DNA from: Basidiobolus meristosporus CBS 931.73
Taxonomy: Eukaryota; Basidiobolomycota; Basidiobolomycetes; Basidiobolales; Basidiobolaceae
Length of the DNA stretch: 43,290 nucleotides
Direction: 5' to 3'
Assembly (NCBI GenBank): GCA_002104905.1
Contig: MCFE01000707.1
Location: 1-43,290 of the forward strand
Within the stretch, counting starts at the first letter, position 1; each line of letters begins with the position of its first letter. The translations under genes were made by a program, and so were the position numbers. This document shows positions 26,550 to 38,100 of the stretch, piece by piece. Under the pieces are notes generated by a model, which searched no databases, was not told the origin of the DNA, and saw nothing but the letters and a program-made list of their open reading frames with translations.

Positions 26550-27528
26550 CTAGAGCCAAGTCCTGGAAAATGGGATGTCTATTATTATCATACTTATGTG
26601 GATCGGGTCTCGCGCTTGAACATAAATTGGGATCGTGCATTGATATCCATCGTCGCTGCAATATAAGTAGTTTTCTAGATCCCAGCTAAATATTGGCTGG
26701 CAGGATTTCACACTTGAATGATACAAGTTTGATCGAAGGTGAGAAATGATTTGATTTACTTGCATGTGGTACAAGAAGTGCTGAGACGTGCAAGTGTCGA
26801 AATGTATGAGTCCAAGGGGTTCCTGAGTAGAAAACAGCTGGGTGTACCTTTATTGACACTTGAGACCAGTTTGGCGAGCTTGGGCTGATATTTTGCTACC
26901 CCAGCACTTAATCGCTTCAGCATATCAAAAGCGATACTATTTAACCTGATTCACAACGTCCATTTGTGACTCGTTTGGACAAGCTTAGCGTGAAAATACA
27001 GGCATACTTACCATTTACTATGGTATTCATAAGCTCAATAAACAAGTCAAGAATGTTACACGACAATGGTAAACCTGAGGAGAGCATGCACAAATGTTTA
27101 ATTAATCTATTCTGCCAACGATGTGATGTAAGAATATCTCCCCGATTTACCAAGGCATATAACGAAATAATTGCCTACTGACAATACGATGTGTATTCTC
27201 TGCCAAATACAATGAGGCTGCAAATATCCTCTCATACGCTGCCTAGATGCACTCTAGAGCTCCAAATGAACTCACCAAACCATTAACATCAATTGATTGT
27301 TTGATCTTACAAAAGGTTCCTTGAATAATCTTCATCGGAGCAACCTTTTTGCAGTGTAAGGGTAAAGACTTATTATTGCTTCTGATCAGGGATAGTGATG
27401 ATCTGCTTTTTTTGGGCAGCAACACAGTTTGACAAGACGTACTGCATTGATTATGCCTTACCTTGAGCAGCACTAGGCGATAAGAAAGATATGATCAATA
27501 AGTAGCGAGCTAGTGAGATAGATACCAT
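26550..27528 (-). CDS. Possible small secreted cysteine-containing protein (gene model incomplete)
   Basis: The first exon (27528-27462) encodes MVSISLARYLLIISFLSPSA, a good signal peptide, and ends at a GTAAGG donor. The next segment in frame reads GCSDEDYSRNLL and ends at a GTAAGA donor. Later in-frame pieces with splice-like borders are LPLSCNILDLFIELMNTIV (ending at GTAAGT) and AKYQPKLAKLVSSVNK. The last segment, STSCTTCNVKSCQPIFSWDL and on, is rich in Cys and ends at a stop at 26550. I could not join the last two segments in a single frame, so one border is wrong or an exon is missing. No family recognised. It may instead be a decayed gene. Confidence 0.35.
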
Positions 27529-27932
27529 AAGAACAACCTGATCCAACAAGTAAGCCGAGTTACATTGTAGAGATGACATTCATCATACCAGCATAGTTAG
27601 AAGTTGTTACCCGAGACAACCTACCATAAGCAGAATATACTCATGTTTATAACTAGTTCTCATGGAGTATGTTGGTAAATAAAAACCAACAAGGCCATCG
27701 TATTTCTATTTGCGACATTGACCGGGCTTTAATCAAAGCAGCTTTGACAGATGGGTGAATCAAGTTGATTTTGACATTGATTGAACAGTTACATGGTTAA
27801 AAATACATGGCACACGTGTCGGTGACAAGAGTTAAGAATGGCATAGGGGTGGAATTGCATGGAGTAGAAGATTAGGGCTAACGGACACATGTATAAAATA
27901 GGAGATTATCAGTAGAACTGATAGAGAATTTA

Positions 27933-27957
27933 CAATGGTGGTATCAAACCACCATTG
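27933..27957. terminator. Perfect 10-bp hairpin just 3' of the PPPY membrane protein gene
   Basis: CAATGGTGGT, loop ATCAA, ACCACCATTG: a perfect inverted repeat with a 5-nt loop, 31 bases past the stop codon of the gene at 27988. On that gene's strand it would be an RNA stem-loop in the 3' UTR, possibly an mRNA stability or 3'-end element. Role is inference. Confidence 0.35.
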
Positions 27958-27987
27958 AGCGGTAACAAGCATGTTGCTATCATCACT

Positions 27988-29319
27988 TTACATAGAGTTG
28001 CGACGGCTTCGATGGTAACAGTGGTTTACTCCCTTTTTAGAGGGGGCAGAAGAGGGGTGGATCTTTGGAGGGGGATTATCCTCTGGCTCAACGTTTGAGT
28101 ACTCTAAAGACTCGTCTTGAGTTTCTGGCTCAATTTCTTCCATAGCATGAGTCACCTGTTTACTGGCCAGCTCTAGCAAATGTCTATCCAGAAGTAAAAC
28201 ACCCAGAGCAAAGAGTAGAGTCCAATACACCATGGCAACAATTGTTTTACTATGCCTGTACAAGCCGACAACTCCTCCAGACTCGAGGACTTTATGGTCG
28301 ATGGATGCATCACAGAACGGAACGACTTTCTTCTTGCCCCGGGATATATTGGGTAGTACAAGCTTGCGATGGATGTGGTAAGGCGCCTGGCTTTGGCCAT
28401 TCGTCACCACCTGACACCAAAGTCTAACTTCAGTGGTGTTGTTGCTAGCTGACTCTGCCTTCGGGATACATGCTTCTAGTCGAGTAAATTCAGATTCGTA
28501 GTCTATTTTCTCTTCTACAATTTCATCGGCTAGCCTCTGTCTCAGAGGAATGATCAGAGATGCTGAAGAGGCTAGCTCTTCATCTTGTTCTACTGAATAG
28601 TTGACTTCTGATGGAGGCCGTGTATCGATGGCTGCTTGAGCATCATTCAGTAGATGGTCAAGCATATTACATACACGACCATACCCTACATCTTCGTCCG
28701 AATCTTCTGACATTCCTTCATCAGCAGAGTCCAACTGTGAGTTGAGTAAATCCTAGAGAAAACAAGAGTTTCTGGGTTTAGCAATGCAATTCATTCTTGA
28801 GGGAGCGTCATAAATATGGTACCTGCTTGTTTAGTTTTTGGATGTCTTTAGATACTGGCTTAGGGCCCTGCAAGTTGTTAACTGAGTTCCCGATCCTGTA
28901 GAACGAAAAGACATGTAAATCTTGGATCCTATGCTAGATAATGATTGGCAGGAACAAAACTTACTCGGTCAGTTGGGCTTTAATATCCTTGTAGGCAAAT
29001 GTCTGAAACTCCAGCATGTTCTGCATGGAAGTGCATAGACTTTCAAGGTGAACCATCTATTGAAAAAGTGAATCTCGATTTAGCGTCGAAGGCCTGGAAG
29101 GTGAGGATCTTAATAGGGGTCAGTTCTGCCTACTTTTCCCAACATTGTCTCTTCTACTGGTACCTCGAGGTCGAGCTTCGTCGAGGTATCCATCTTTAAT
29201 GTACTTGGCTCTGGCTTTGAGTCTAGTTGGTGGTCCCTGGCCACAGTCGAATATGGCGGCGGCAGCTCCACAATCGATTTGTGGTCTTTGAAGAGTGTGT
29301 TTACGTTACTCACACTCAT
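27988..29319 (-). CDS. Single-span membrane protein with PPPY motif, function unknown (371 residues)
   Basis: Four exons (29319-29134, 29056-28965, 28895-28823, 28752-27988) join in frame. The N-terminal region carries the proline motif ELPPPYST (PPxY, the ligand of WW domains as in Rsp5/Nedd4 ubiquitin ligases). A likely helical stretch (LESLCTSMQNMLEFQTFAYK) and an acidic region (SEDSDEDVGYG) follow. There is one strong membrane span near the C-terminus, TIVAMVYWTLLFALGVLLLD, preceded by YRHSK and followed by a cytosolic-type acidic, proline-rich tail with a basic end. No known domain recognised. A PPxY-bearing single-span protein could be a ubiquitin-ligase adaptor or cargo; that is inference. 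Confidence 0.7.
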
Positions 29320-29636
29320 ATCTTCTCGTGTGCGTTGGAAAGGTTAGCTGCAATATACAAAGGTCGAGGGGGCGTGACTGTTATAAATATGAATAAGGTT
29401 TAGATGAACCAACAAGTGTGAGGGTGCCGTTCTTATAAACTCGAAAATTCAATATAAAAAATTTCACTTGTATCTCCATGGAGATGGCAAGGATCACTCC
29501 TCTTAAATAGAGGTGCCAGAATGACGATAATGTAAGTGGTCCCAAGCTTCGTTGAAATGGTTGGTGCAAAAACCGGATCTATCCCTCATGACAATGAGCA
29601 GAATTCATGTGAGATTCTCCATTGTTATATTATCTA

Positions 29637-30317
29637 CTAGATTAGTGTGTGCAGTTGTGCTACCATATTGTGACTCCTTAATAAGTAGACATTAGGGTTC
29701 CGTCTTATGCAAGGCCATGAAAACCATCGAAGAAAAGCGGGTGAGTCAAACCTCTCATCGAAATTCTCCATAACGTCGTTGGCATTACCAGAAATGGCCT
29801 TGGACACTAGTGATTTACAACCTCCAAGGGCCACCCTCTGAAACAACAATGCGCCCAGAGTTAGTAGTTCAATCATCCAGATCATGATCATTCGTTGACA
29901 CTCGCTGTATCTTACCATGCATATTCCCATCGATTATCCATTGCAATTACGTTCGAATTCCCGATAAGCTTGGCGGTTTCCCTGAGATTACCAAGATCCA
30001 GTGGAATTTGCTTACACTCTTGCAGGTTCTCTCGAACGCAAGCCAGTTTGCCTCTCGTTTGGGACGTTAGCACCTAGTATGGTTCGGTGAATGCGGTAGA
30101 GTGGGCCGGGTGAGGCTCGCTGCTTCGGAATGGACAGCCAATCAGTCTCCTTGGCCCCTGCTTTCCTTGGCTCCACTATGTCACAGTCGCGCTCCATGAC
30201 AAGAATCGAAGAGGCACTTACCATGCATTGACGTAGAGATGCCGTAACATCTAGGCTCCTCGGATCAGTCACATTCTTTGGTAGAATACTGCGCCAAGAT
30301 TCGTGATGTGCTATCAT
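29637..30317 (-). CDS. Hypothetical protein, 161 residues, 5' end uncertain
   Basis: Four exons (30317-30222, 30149-30074, 30030-29916, 29835-29637) give an open frame with GT...AG borders. Readable parts: MIAHHESWRSILPKNVTDPR, LQECKQIPLDLGNLRETAKL, NSNVIAMDNRWEYAWVALGG, and SGNANDVMENFDERFDSPAF. The reading frame stays open upstream of the chosen Met for several codons, so there may be earlier exons. No family recognised. Conserved-looking helices and several consistent introns argue for a real gene; the exact model is uncertain. Confidence 0.5.
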
Positions 30318-31989
30318 CCTCCTTACCAATTGAGTGAGAATTACTGATCATCCAAACCAATCAAGGCCAGTCTGAATCATACTAAAGCAAAAAAGGCAAC
30401 TCTACCTGATAGCATATCATTCAATGGTCATCAATCCAAGTACAGCTGCCAAATTTGGCATTCGCAGGATAAGTGATTGAAGTCTGGTAAGCCATTAAGT
30501 GTCTTCATGCTTTGCTTGGGCCTGTGCATTGCCTTAGCATAAATGGCAGTGTAGCTTTTATGAGCGGATATTGTTACAATGAGTCAATACCTTCCAGACC
30601 AACGTAGGAGGATTGAGAAGTATACCATTGTTGTACTGTGCAGGATGCGACTCTAATTGTTGCATTGAGATTCATGAAACCATGCAAATCGTGTAGGGGT
30701 CCATAGAATTGTATTGTGCCGTAGAAGCACATGTATCGCATATTCGATAAGCCATCAGTCATTATTTCTCTGGGATAGGGTAACTACTGCTTGACAAAAT
30801 TCAGCTGCTCCTCGTTATTAACTTTCCCACGAGCCTGTATGATTCTTAAGTGAGTAAAACTATAGTGTCCATTTACTTTGTGACAATATAAGCGTATAAA
30901 CACTCAATATCCGCCAAGCGCTCTTAAGAAACCGCTTCCGCAAAGGCTTCACATTTTTCAAATCTTAGATGGATTGCTATCATCCACTAACCATTGCATG
31001 TCATAAGCCTTTACTTCAACTCTCGCATATTTGGGTAGTTAAACCAGTTTGTGGCACACCTGATGCAGAGCAGCCTTGATTTATCTATCACATGATTACT
31101 GTTGTTATCCCCTATAGAATATAAGGTGTTGAAGAAGCTAACATGAGTTTGATTGTGCAGACATGGCTCTAGACTGATGTAGAAGATTATTGGTAAATTT
31201 TGAAAGATCAGTTAGATGTCAATTGATAACATTTGATACAGTATATCAATAATTAGGCGCTGACCATTTGTTGTACTGAGTAACCATAATGGCTTCCGAT
31301 TTCCTATTTACTTGAAAAGTACCAGTGCCACAATCAAGATGTGCGCGATGTGCTTTAAACAAGCATACTGCATCAAGATTTGGTTATGCTCCTCAACATT
31401 CCAAAATTTAACCGTGGATCACTACAGAGTGCAATATTATGAAAGTACGCCATAAAAATCTCGAACTTGGAATTCATCCGATTTTTGCTGGTATCCTGCC
31501 GGTATTTTAACGGTATTTTGCTGGCGTTCAGCTGGTGTTTTTGCTTCAAATTTTTAGTTGCAATTTTTGTTGAAAGTAGCAAGTAAGTGAGTACCGAATC
31601 TTGTACCAGTGCTAGTTGGCCTAGTCTCCACCTTGAAAATATGTCTGCCTGTGTGCCAAATAGCTTGTACCAGAGATATTGAGAGCTGTAAGTTTTGAGA
31701 AACTTGAAATTTAACTGATATTATGATGGTATTCTACAGGGCTTTTAATGATTTTTTTCCTGAGGGGTAATAAGCCCCAAACTCAGTCCTGCTAAGCATG
31801 TATACAGCCACTTGAAGCACAATACAATATACTTGGACAAATATCTTGCATAGAAGCATTGGGAGTGTTAAAAATTATGGAGGTTTTCCAAATAGGAAGG
31901 CTAATATGGCTGACTTTGTTGTAAGGGATTTGGAGATATTGAAAGGGATGTAGAAAGCATGAAACTTTCCTAAGCATATTCTGTTTTTT
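30318..31989. other. Gene-poor interval before the retrotransposon pile-up
   Basis: About 1.7 kb. Possible upstream exons of the 161-residue gene could lie in 30330-30780 but are not supported. Around 31488-31545 there are degenerate repeats of a GCTGGTATTTT-like unit. No gene or RNA recognised. Confidence 0.4.
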
Positions 31990-32109
31990 TTGCCAATACC
32001 ATGTAAAAGTACATATACAACTTTTACACTAGGTCAATCTTTAAGTGAAAGTCACATAATCTACTTGTGCTCCCAATTACTCTCAACATCTTGAAAACTC
32101 TTACAACAG
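31990..32109 (+). repeat. 3' part of the 5' LTR of decayed copia copy E
   Basis: Matches the last 120 bp of the family LTR in plus orientation (GTAAAAGTACATATACAACT, CACATAATCTACTTGT, CTCTTACAACA). The upstream half is lost or too diverged to see. It runs directly into gag sequence. Confidence 0.75.
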
Positions 32110-34103
32110 GCTTTGAGCCCCAAGCTATTATTCTCTGTAATATCTAAAACTGCTATTGAAGGGATTTTTCCCTATGCTGAGAAGTTGAATGGCCCTAAGT
32201 GCCAAGTATGATAGGCAAAGATGAAGATGCTGATACAGGAAAGTGGCCTTTGGGATACTGTTATGAGAGAAGGATGCCCTCCTAAAAATGCAAGAGAAGT
32301 AGCCTTAAAGTACTGGAAGAAACAACAAAGTGCCTTTAACTGCATTTGCCTCAATGCCAAAGACAAATTGCTAAATCAATGCTTAAGAGCAAAAACACCA
32401 AAGAATGCCTGGAAGGCATTGGAGGACACCTACCAGTCATGTTCAGCTGCAAAGAAAATGTATCTCAGACAAAAATTCTATAATACGTAGATGCTGCCAG
32501 AAGAAGAAATGAAAATCAAATAAACTCATAAATCTGTTGGTTGATGAGAGGGTATCAGTGGGCATGCCAAATATTGATGAAGTTGTGATAGTTGCCCCCC
32601 TGAATAGTCTGACAGACAGGTTTCAGGGCCTTGTATCAGCCCTCAAGTCCAGAACTGAAGATTTGACCTTAAACTATGTATATGGAAGGCTCCTGGATGA
32701 AGAATCAAGAAAATCAAGCACTAAAAAGAAGGAAGAAGAAAACACTCTAATAAGCAGTTATAACCTATAAAGGAAGCACCCAAGACCCTTCAAAGGCAGA
32801 AGTAACCTCTTCAACAGCTACTGCAACAGGAAATGACACACATCAGGTTAGTGCTTCAAACAGGGAGAAAATCAGCAGAAAAAGCTTGAAAATTGATATG
32901 CTGCATCAACCAATGATAGACTATTAGTATCTGCTCTAAATATAACAACAAACAAAAACTCTCAAACATGGTATACTGACTCTGGAGCATCTCAGCACTT
33001 TACACACCAAAAAGAACCTTTCACCCAATAAAAAGTAATTCCAAATTTTCATGGGTGACATTGGAACACATGCAGCAGCTGGAGAAGGAACCATTGAAGT
33101 AAGCCTCAGAAGTGGCAAAGTAAGTTAAACGCTTACCTTCAAAGAAGTACTCTAAGTAGCAGTTACAGCAAAGAACATTCTATCTGTAAGCAAGGCAACA
33201 GCAAAAAGACTTGGCTTTAGTTTTGACCATTCTAAATGCAGGAAGACTGAACATACTGGTAAAAGCTAGACATCCACTCAAGAGCTCTGGGTTAGTCAAA
33301 ACTAAGAAAAAATTAAATCTAAATCACTCAGATCTGTGTGGACCTATGCAAATTATCCTTAGGCCAAATAAAGTATACATCAAATTTATCAATGATTATA
33401 CAGAATACATGTGGGTCTACTTCATGCAAAGAAGGGAATAAGCTATGTCTTGGCTCAGGAAGTTTAGAGCCAGGGTGGAGAGAGAAACTGGTGAAAAAAT
33501 TACAAAAATATGCTCTGACAATGGTGGAGAATACACCTCAAAACTCTTCATCCACTTATGCTAAATTCATGGGACTGAGAAAGAAACTACTGTACCATAC
33601 TCCTACTGCAAAATATAGTATACAAACATGCAGACAGATCAAAAATTGATATGGCAAGATATATGATCCATGATCAAATACTATCCTGTGATTTTTGTTG
33701 TAAAAATTTGTATTTCCACCTAAATATTCACCTAACTTAGTCACTTAGATCATTACCCTCAAATCCTAGAGAATACTGACCAAATTCCTTGTCGGGATTT
33801 ACTTAGAATATTTACCCAGAGCATGAAAATTCTCAAAGTTGTCCAAATAGCCCCAAACTTTGCACACATGTTCTTGGGACCTTCCTTAGCCTATTCTATG
33901 TGTTTGTAATGCTAAGACCATGTAAAAGTATAAATACTACTTTTATATTCAATAAATCATTAAGTGAAACCCACATGATCTACATGTTCTCCCAATCACT
34001 TCCAATATCTCCAAGACTCTTACAACAATTCTTGGGTGGAATCTGTTGCTACAGCTGTATATCTCAAAGATAGGAGTTATAGCAGAATATGCATAGATTC
34101 TAT
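32110..34103 (+). pseudogene. Decayed copia gag-pol, copy E, interrupted by a solo LTR
   Basis: Plus-strand gag-pol relic. Recognisable parts: gag (AFNCICLNAKDKLLNQC, WKALEDTYQSCSAAKKMYLR), remains of the CCHC knuckle with stops in it, protease DSGASQHFTHQK, and integrase pieces (HSDLCGPMQ, SDNGGEYTSKLFIH). Several stop codons and frame changes. Relative to copy A it has lost about 85 residues, including the integrase HHCC region, with the deletion point near 33256. At 33696 it is split by an LTR and resumes at 34028 with ESVATAVYLKDRSYS, then ends abruptly near 34103 against copy D. Its first codon after the LTR is TTG in place of ATG. Dead copy. Confidence 0.85.
33696..34027 (+). repeat. 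Solo copia LTR inserted in copy E, with 5-bp duplication
   Basis: A 332-bp LTR of the short subfamily with TGTTGTAA...TTACAACA ends. It is flanked by ATTTT at 33691-33695 and ATTCT at 34028-34032, one mismatch apart. Removing it restores the integrase frame of copy E across the site. Confidence 0.9.
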
Positions 34104-34220
34104 TCCATTTGAAGCATCCTCACTTGGTAGTAAGTTGCAACTAACTTTTCAGCAGAGGGAAAAATTCCAGTAATAGCAGTAGTTGTCACTTCCAAGTGTG
34201 ACAGCTTGGGCCTCATAGTC
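34104..34220 (-). pseudogene. Copia copy D: first part of gag only
   Basis: Minus-strand fragment encoding the gag start (MRPKLSH..., then TTAITGIFPSAEKL), joined directly to an LTR at 34221. It ends after about 38 codons, where it meets copy E head to head near 34103. The leader and start keep the ATG at the same place as in copy A. Confidence 0.75.
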
Positions 34221-34565
34221 TGTTGTAAGAGTCTTGGAGATATTGGAAGTGACTGGGAGAACAAGTAGATTATGTGATTTTCACTTAATGATTTATTGAA
34301 TATAAAAGTAGTATTTATACTTTTACATGGTCTTAGCATTACAAACACATAGAATAGATCAAGAAAGAACCCAAGAACATATGTGCAAAGTTTGGGGCTG
34401 TTTGGACAACTTTGAGAATTTTCATGTTGTGGGTACCTGGTATTTTGGTGAAAATATCCCAAGTCCCAACAAGGAATTTGGTCAGTATTCCCTGGGATTT
34501 GAAGGTAATGATCTATGTGATTAAGTTGGGTGAATATCTAGGTGGAATTACAAACTTTTACAACA
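34221..34565 (-). repeat. Copia LTR shared between gag fragment D and 3' end of copy C
   Basis: A 345-bp LTR in minus orientation. Gag-start sequence lies on one side (as next to a 5' LTR) and the end of pol with the polypurine region on the other (as next to a 3' LTR). One LTR thus serves two partial elements, the pattern expected of tandem copies or of recombination between copies. Confidence 0.75.
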
Positions 34566-34811
34566 CTTCCACTCAGCTAAATGTTCACACTGACTAGTCC
34601 TAATTTCGACCTCAGAGATTCAAACTTGTTTCTAACTCATGGCTTGGTAAATATGTCTGCAATCATTTCATCTGCAGGACAGTAAACTAAGCTAACTAAG
34701 TTATTCTCTATAGCTTCTCATATGAAATGATGTCTAATATCTATGTGCTTACTTCTAGCATGAAAAGTTGGATTTCTACCTAATTGTATACATCCTTGAT
34801 TATCTTGAAAT
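34566..34811 (-). pseudogene. Copia copy C: 3' end of pol, interrupted by copy B
   Basis: The last part of RNase H and the 3' leader: DNQGCIQLGRNPTFHARSK, then DIRHHFI followed by a stop codon shared with copy B. The fragment breaks off at CTTGAAAT, where the LTR of copy B begins; the expected continuation is seen in B itself at 35391-35410. The remainder of C should lie beyond the right edge of the window. Confidence 0.75.
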
Positions 34812-35159
34812 TGTTGTAAGAGTCTTGGAGATATTGGAAGTGATTGGGAGAACAAGTAGATTATGTGGTTTTCACTTAATGATTTATTGAATGTAAAAGT
34901 GGTATTTATACTTTTACCTGGTCTTGGCATTACAAACACATAGAATAGGCTAAGGAAGGTCCCAAGAACATGTGTGCAAAGTTTGGGGCTGTTTGGACAA
35001 CTTTGAGAATTTTCATGTTTGGGTACCTGGTATTTTGGTGAAAATATTCTAAGTAAATCCCAACAAGGAATTTGGTCAGTATTCTCTAGGATTTGAAGGT
35101 AATGATCTAAGTGACTAAGTTAGGTGAATATTTAGGTGGAAATACGAATTTTTACAACA
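34812..35159 (-). repeat. 3' LTR of copia copy B
   Basis: 348 bp, TGTTGTAAG at its left and TTACAACA at its right end on the plus strand, close in sequence to the LTRs of copy A. Inserted in the RNase H region of copy C; the five bases to its left are GAAAT. Confidence 0.9.
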
Positions 35160-38100
35160 CTCCCACTCAGCTAAATGTTCATACTGACTAGTCCTAATTT
35201 TGACTTAAGATATTCAAACTTATCTCTAGCTAATGGTTTGGTAAATATGTCTGCAATCATTTCATCTGTAGGACAGTAAACTAAGCTAACTAAGTTATTC
35301 TCTATAGCTTCTCATATGAAATGATGTCTAATATCTATGTGCTTGGTTCTAGCATGAAAAGTTGGATTTCTACCTAATTGTATACATCCTTGATTATCTT
35401 GAAATAAAGTAATAGGCGTTTTTTGACATAGGCCTAAATCTGTAAAGAGCTTTCTTAACCACATTGCTTCTTTTGTAGCTTCACAGGCTGCCATATACTC
35501 TGCCTCTGTAGTAGAAAGTGCTACGGTTGGTTGCTTTCTTGAATTCCATGAAATTGCTCCTTTACAGTAAAGAAAGGTGTATCCTGTGGTGGATCTTCTG
35601 TCTTCCAAATTTTGTCCCCAATCAGCATCAGAGTATCCCACAAGATCCTGTTCTGAATCCTTATAAGTGTATCTTAAGCAGATATCAGCAGTTCCTTTTA
35701 GGTATCTAAAAATCCGCTTAACTGCTGCAATATGATCAGATCCATAATTCTGATTATGTTGGCTGACAACTCCCACTGAATATGAGATGTCTGGACGTGT
35801 TCCAAGCATGATATACATCAGACTGCCAACCACAGATTGATAAGGAAAGTCAGGGCTTTCAGATGACGCCAAGCTCTCTTGATTTGGTTGAGTTTTGACC
35901 AAGTTAAGGTTTGTCTCCATTGGGGTAGCTGCCGGTTTACAGTCTTCCATTTTGTACTTCTTTAGTATATCTTGAATATACTTGGATTGGCTTAGGGTAA
36001 TAGTCTGGGTACTTCTGTCTATGGAGAACTTAATCCCTAAGTAGTAACTAAGTTCTCCTAGATCGGACATCTTGAACTCCTTAGATAGGCTGGATTTAGT
36101 CTCTTCCAATGTTTCTAGGTTATTGGCGGCTATAATAAGATCATCCACATATAGAGCTAATAGAACTGGATTTGCTCTATCTGGCTTATAGTATATACTA
36201 TAGTCAGCATTACTCCTTTTGAAACTCAAAGATTCCAAATAAGAATCTATCTTGCACTTCCAGGCTCTTGGTGATTGTTTGAGACCATATAGTGACTTTT
36301 TAAGCTTGCAGACCAAATGGGGGTTATTTTGGTCAACAAACCCATCAGGCTGGTCCATATACACGTCCTCATCAAGTTCTCCATTCAAAAATGCAGTTTT
36401 TACATCCATTTGATGAATAAAAAACTTATATTTGGCTGCAATAGCCAATATTAATCTGATGGAATTAAACTTGGCTACCGGTGCAAAGGTCTCAGTATAG
36501 TCAAGTCCTTTTGTTTGAGAGTATCCTTTGGCTACAAGTCTTGCTTTGTATCTTTCAATTGTGCCATTAGCCTTGTATTTTGTCTTGAAGACCCATCTGC
36601 ATCCAATTGATTTTTGGTTGATTGGTAATTTGACTAAGTCCCAAGTTTGATTTTCCATCAGGGCCTGATATTCCTCAGTCATTGCAGATCTCCAAATCTT
36701 TGTCTGAGGGCTATTTAGGGCCTCTTTTACAGTCTGGGGTTCATCAATATGGACTGAATAGGCATAGGCTAAGTTTGTACCCTCATTGATATAGTAATTT
36801 GGGCTATTTCTTGTCCGATTGGATCTCCGGGCATTTAATACTGGAATGATCACCTCTGGGATATTCCTGGGCACTGATTCTGGCTGAACCACGGTTGTAG
36901 AGTCCTCTGGAGGGAAAAAATTTTCATTGTTTTGCTCTGATTCAATCCTGACAATTGGTGGACTTGAGATCAAATTTTTGTCATCATCTGATGTGATTTT
37001 TTGTGAAAATTTTGAATTTTCATCAAACAACACATCCCTGGACTTGATCAGCTTCTTTGCTTTGGTATTGTAGAGTCTGTATGCCTTACTCTCATTGCAG
37101 TAGCCCAAAAATAAGTATTTTACACTTTTTGGCTCAAATTTTGACTGATTTCCGGCCAGTTTTTTGGCATATGCTGTACACCCAAATATTCTTAGATGTT
37201 CTGCACTTGGTCTGTATCCATACCATGCTTCAAGTGGAGTAGAATCACGAAGTATTCTGTTATAACTCCTATTTTTAAGATATACAGCAGTGGCAACTGA
37301 TTTCGCCCAAAAATCATAGGATAATTTTTGATCATGGATCATAGATCTTGCCATATCAATTATTGATCTGTTAGCTTGTTCTGCTACTCCATTTTGCTGT
37401 GGGGAGTATGGTACAGTAGTCTCTTGCTTTATCCCATGAATTTTGCAGAAGTGGATGAAGAGTTTGGAGGTATATTCTCCACCATTGTCAGAGCGTATTT
37501 TCTTGATTTTTTCACCAGTTTCTCTCTCCACCATGGCTTTAAACTCCCTGAACTTAGACAGAGCTTCTTCCTTTCTCTCCATGAAGTAGACCCATGTGTA
37601 TCTTGTATAATCATCAATAAAAGTGATTAAATACTTCATCCCGCCTAAGGATAAATTTTGCATAGGTCCACACAGATCTGAGTGAATTAGATCTAATTTT
37701 TTCTTAGTTTTGATTAACCCAGAGCTCTTGAACGGTTGTCTGGCTTGTTTCCCATATATGCAGGCTTCACAGTGCTCCAAAATAGCTGGGGGATCAATTT
37801 TCACTCCAGAAATTAGCTGATCTTTGATCATTTCACGCAAATAATCAAAATTGATGTGTCCAAATCTCCTGTGCCAAAGCATTGGTGTTTCTTCATTTAA
37901 GTTACTTATATTGGCTTCCAGATATGATGGAATATAAGTCAACTTGTATAGATTCTGATCTCTGATGCCCAAAGCAATATGAGCACCATTTTGATCAGTG
38001 ATCCTGCATCCAGAATTGTCAAAACTGAAACTGAGTCCTTCTGCTGTGGCCTTGCTTACAGAGAGTAGGTTCTTGGCTATTTCTGGTACATAGAGTACTT

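Noticed and set aside
31488-31545. Degenerate GCTGGTATTTT-like tandem repeats
   Set aside because: Only a few poor units; too degraded to call a minisatellite or part of a named element.
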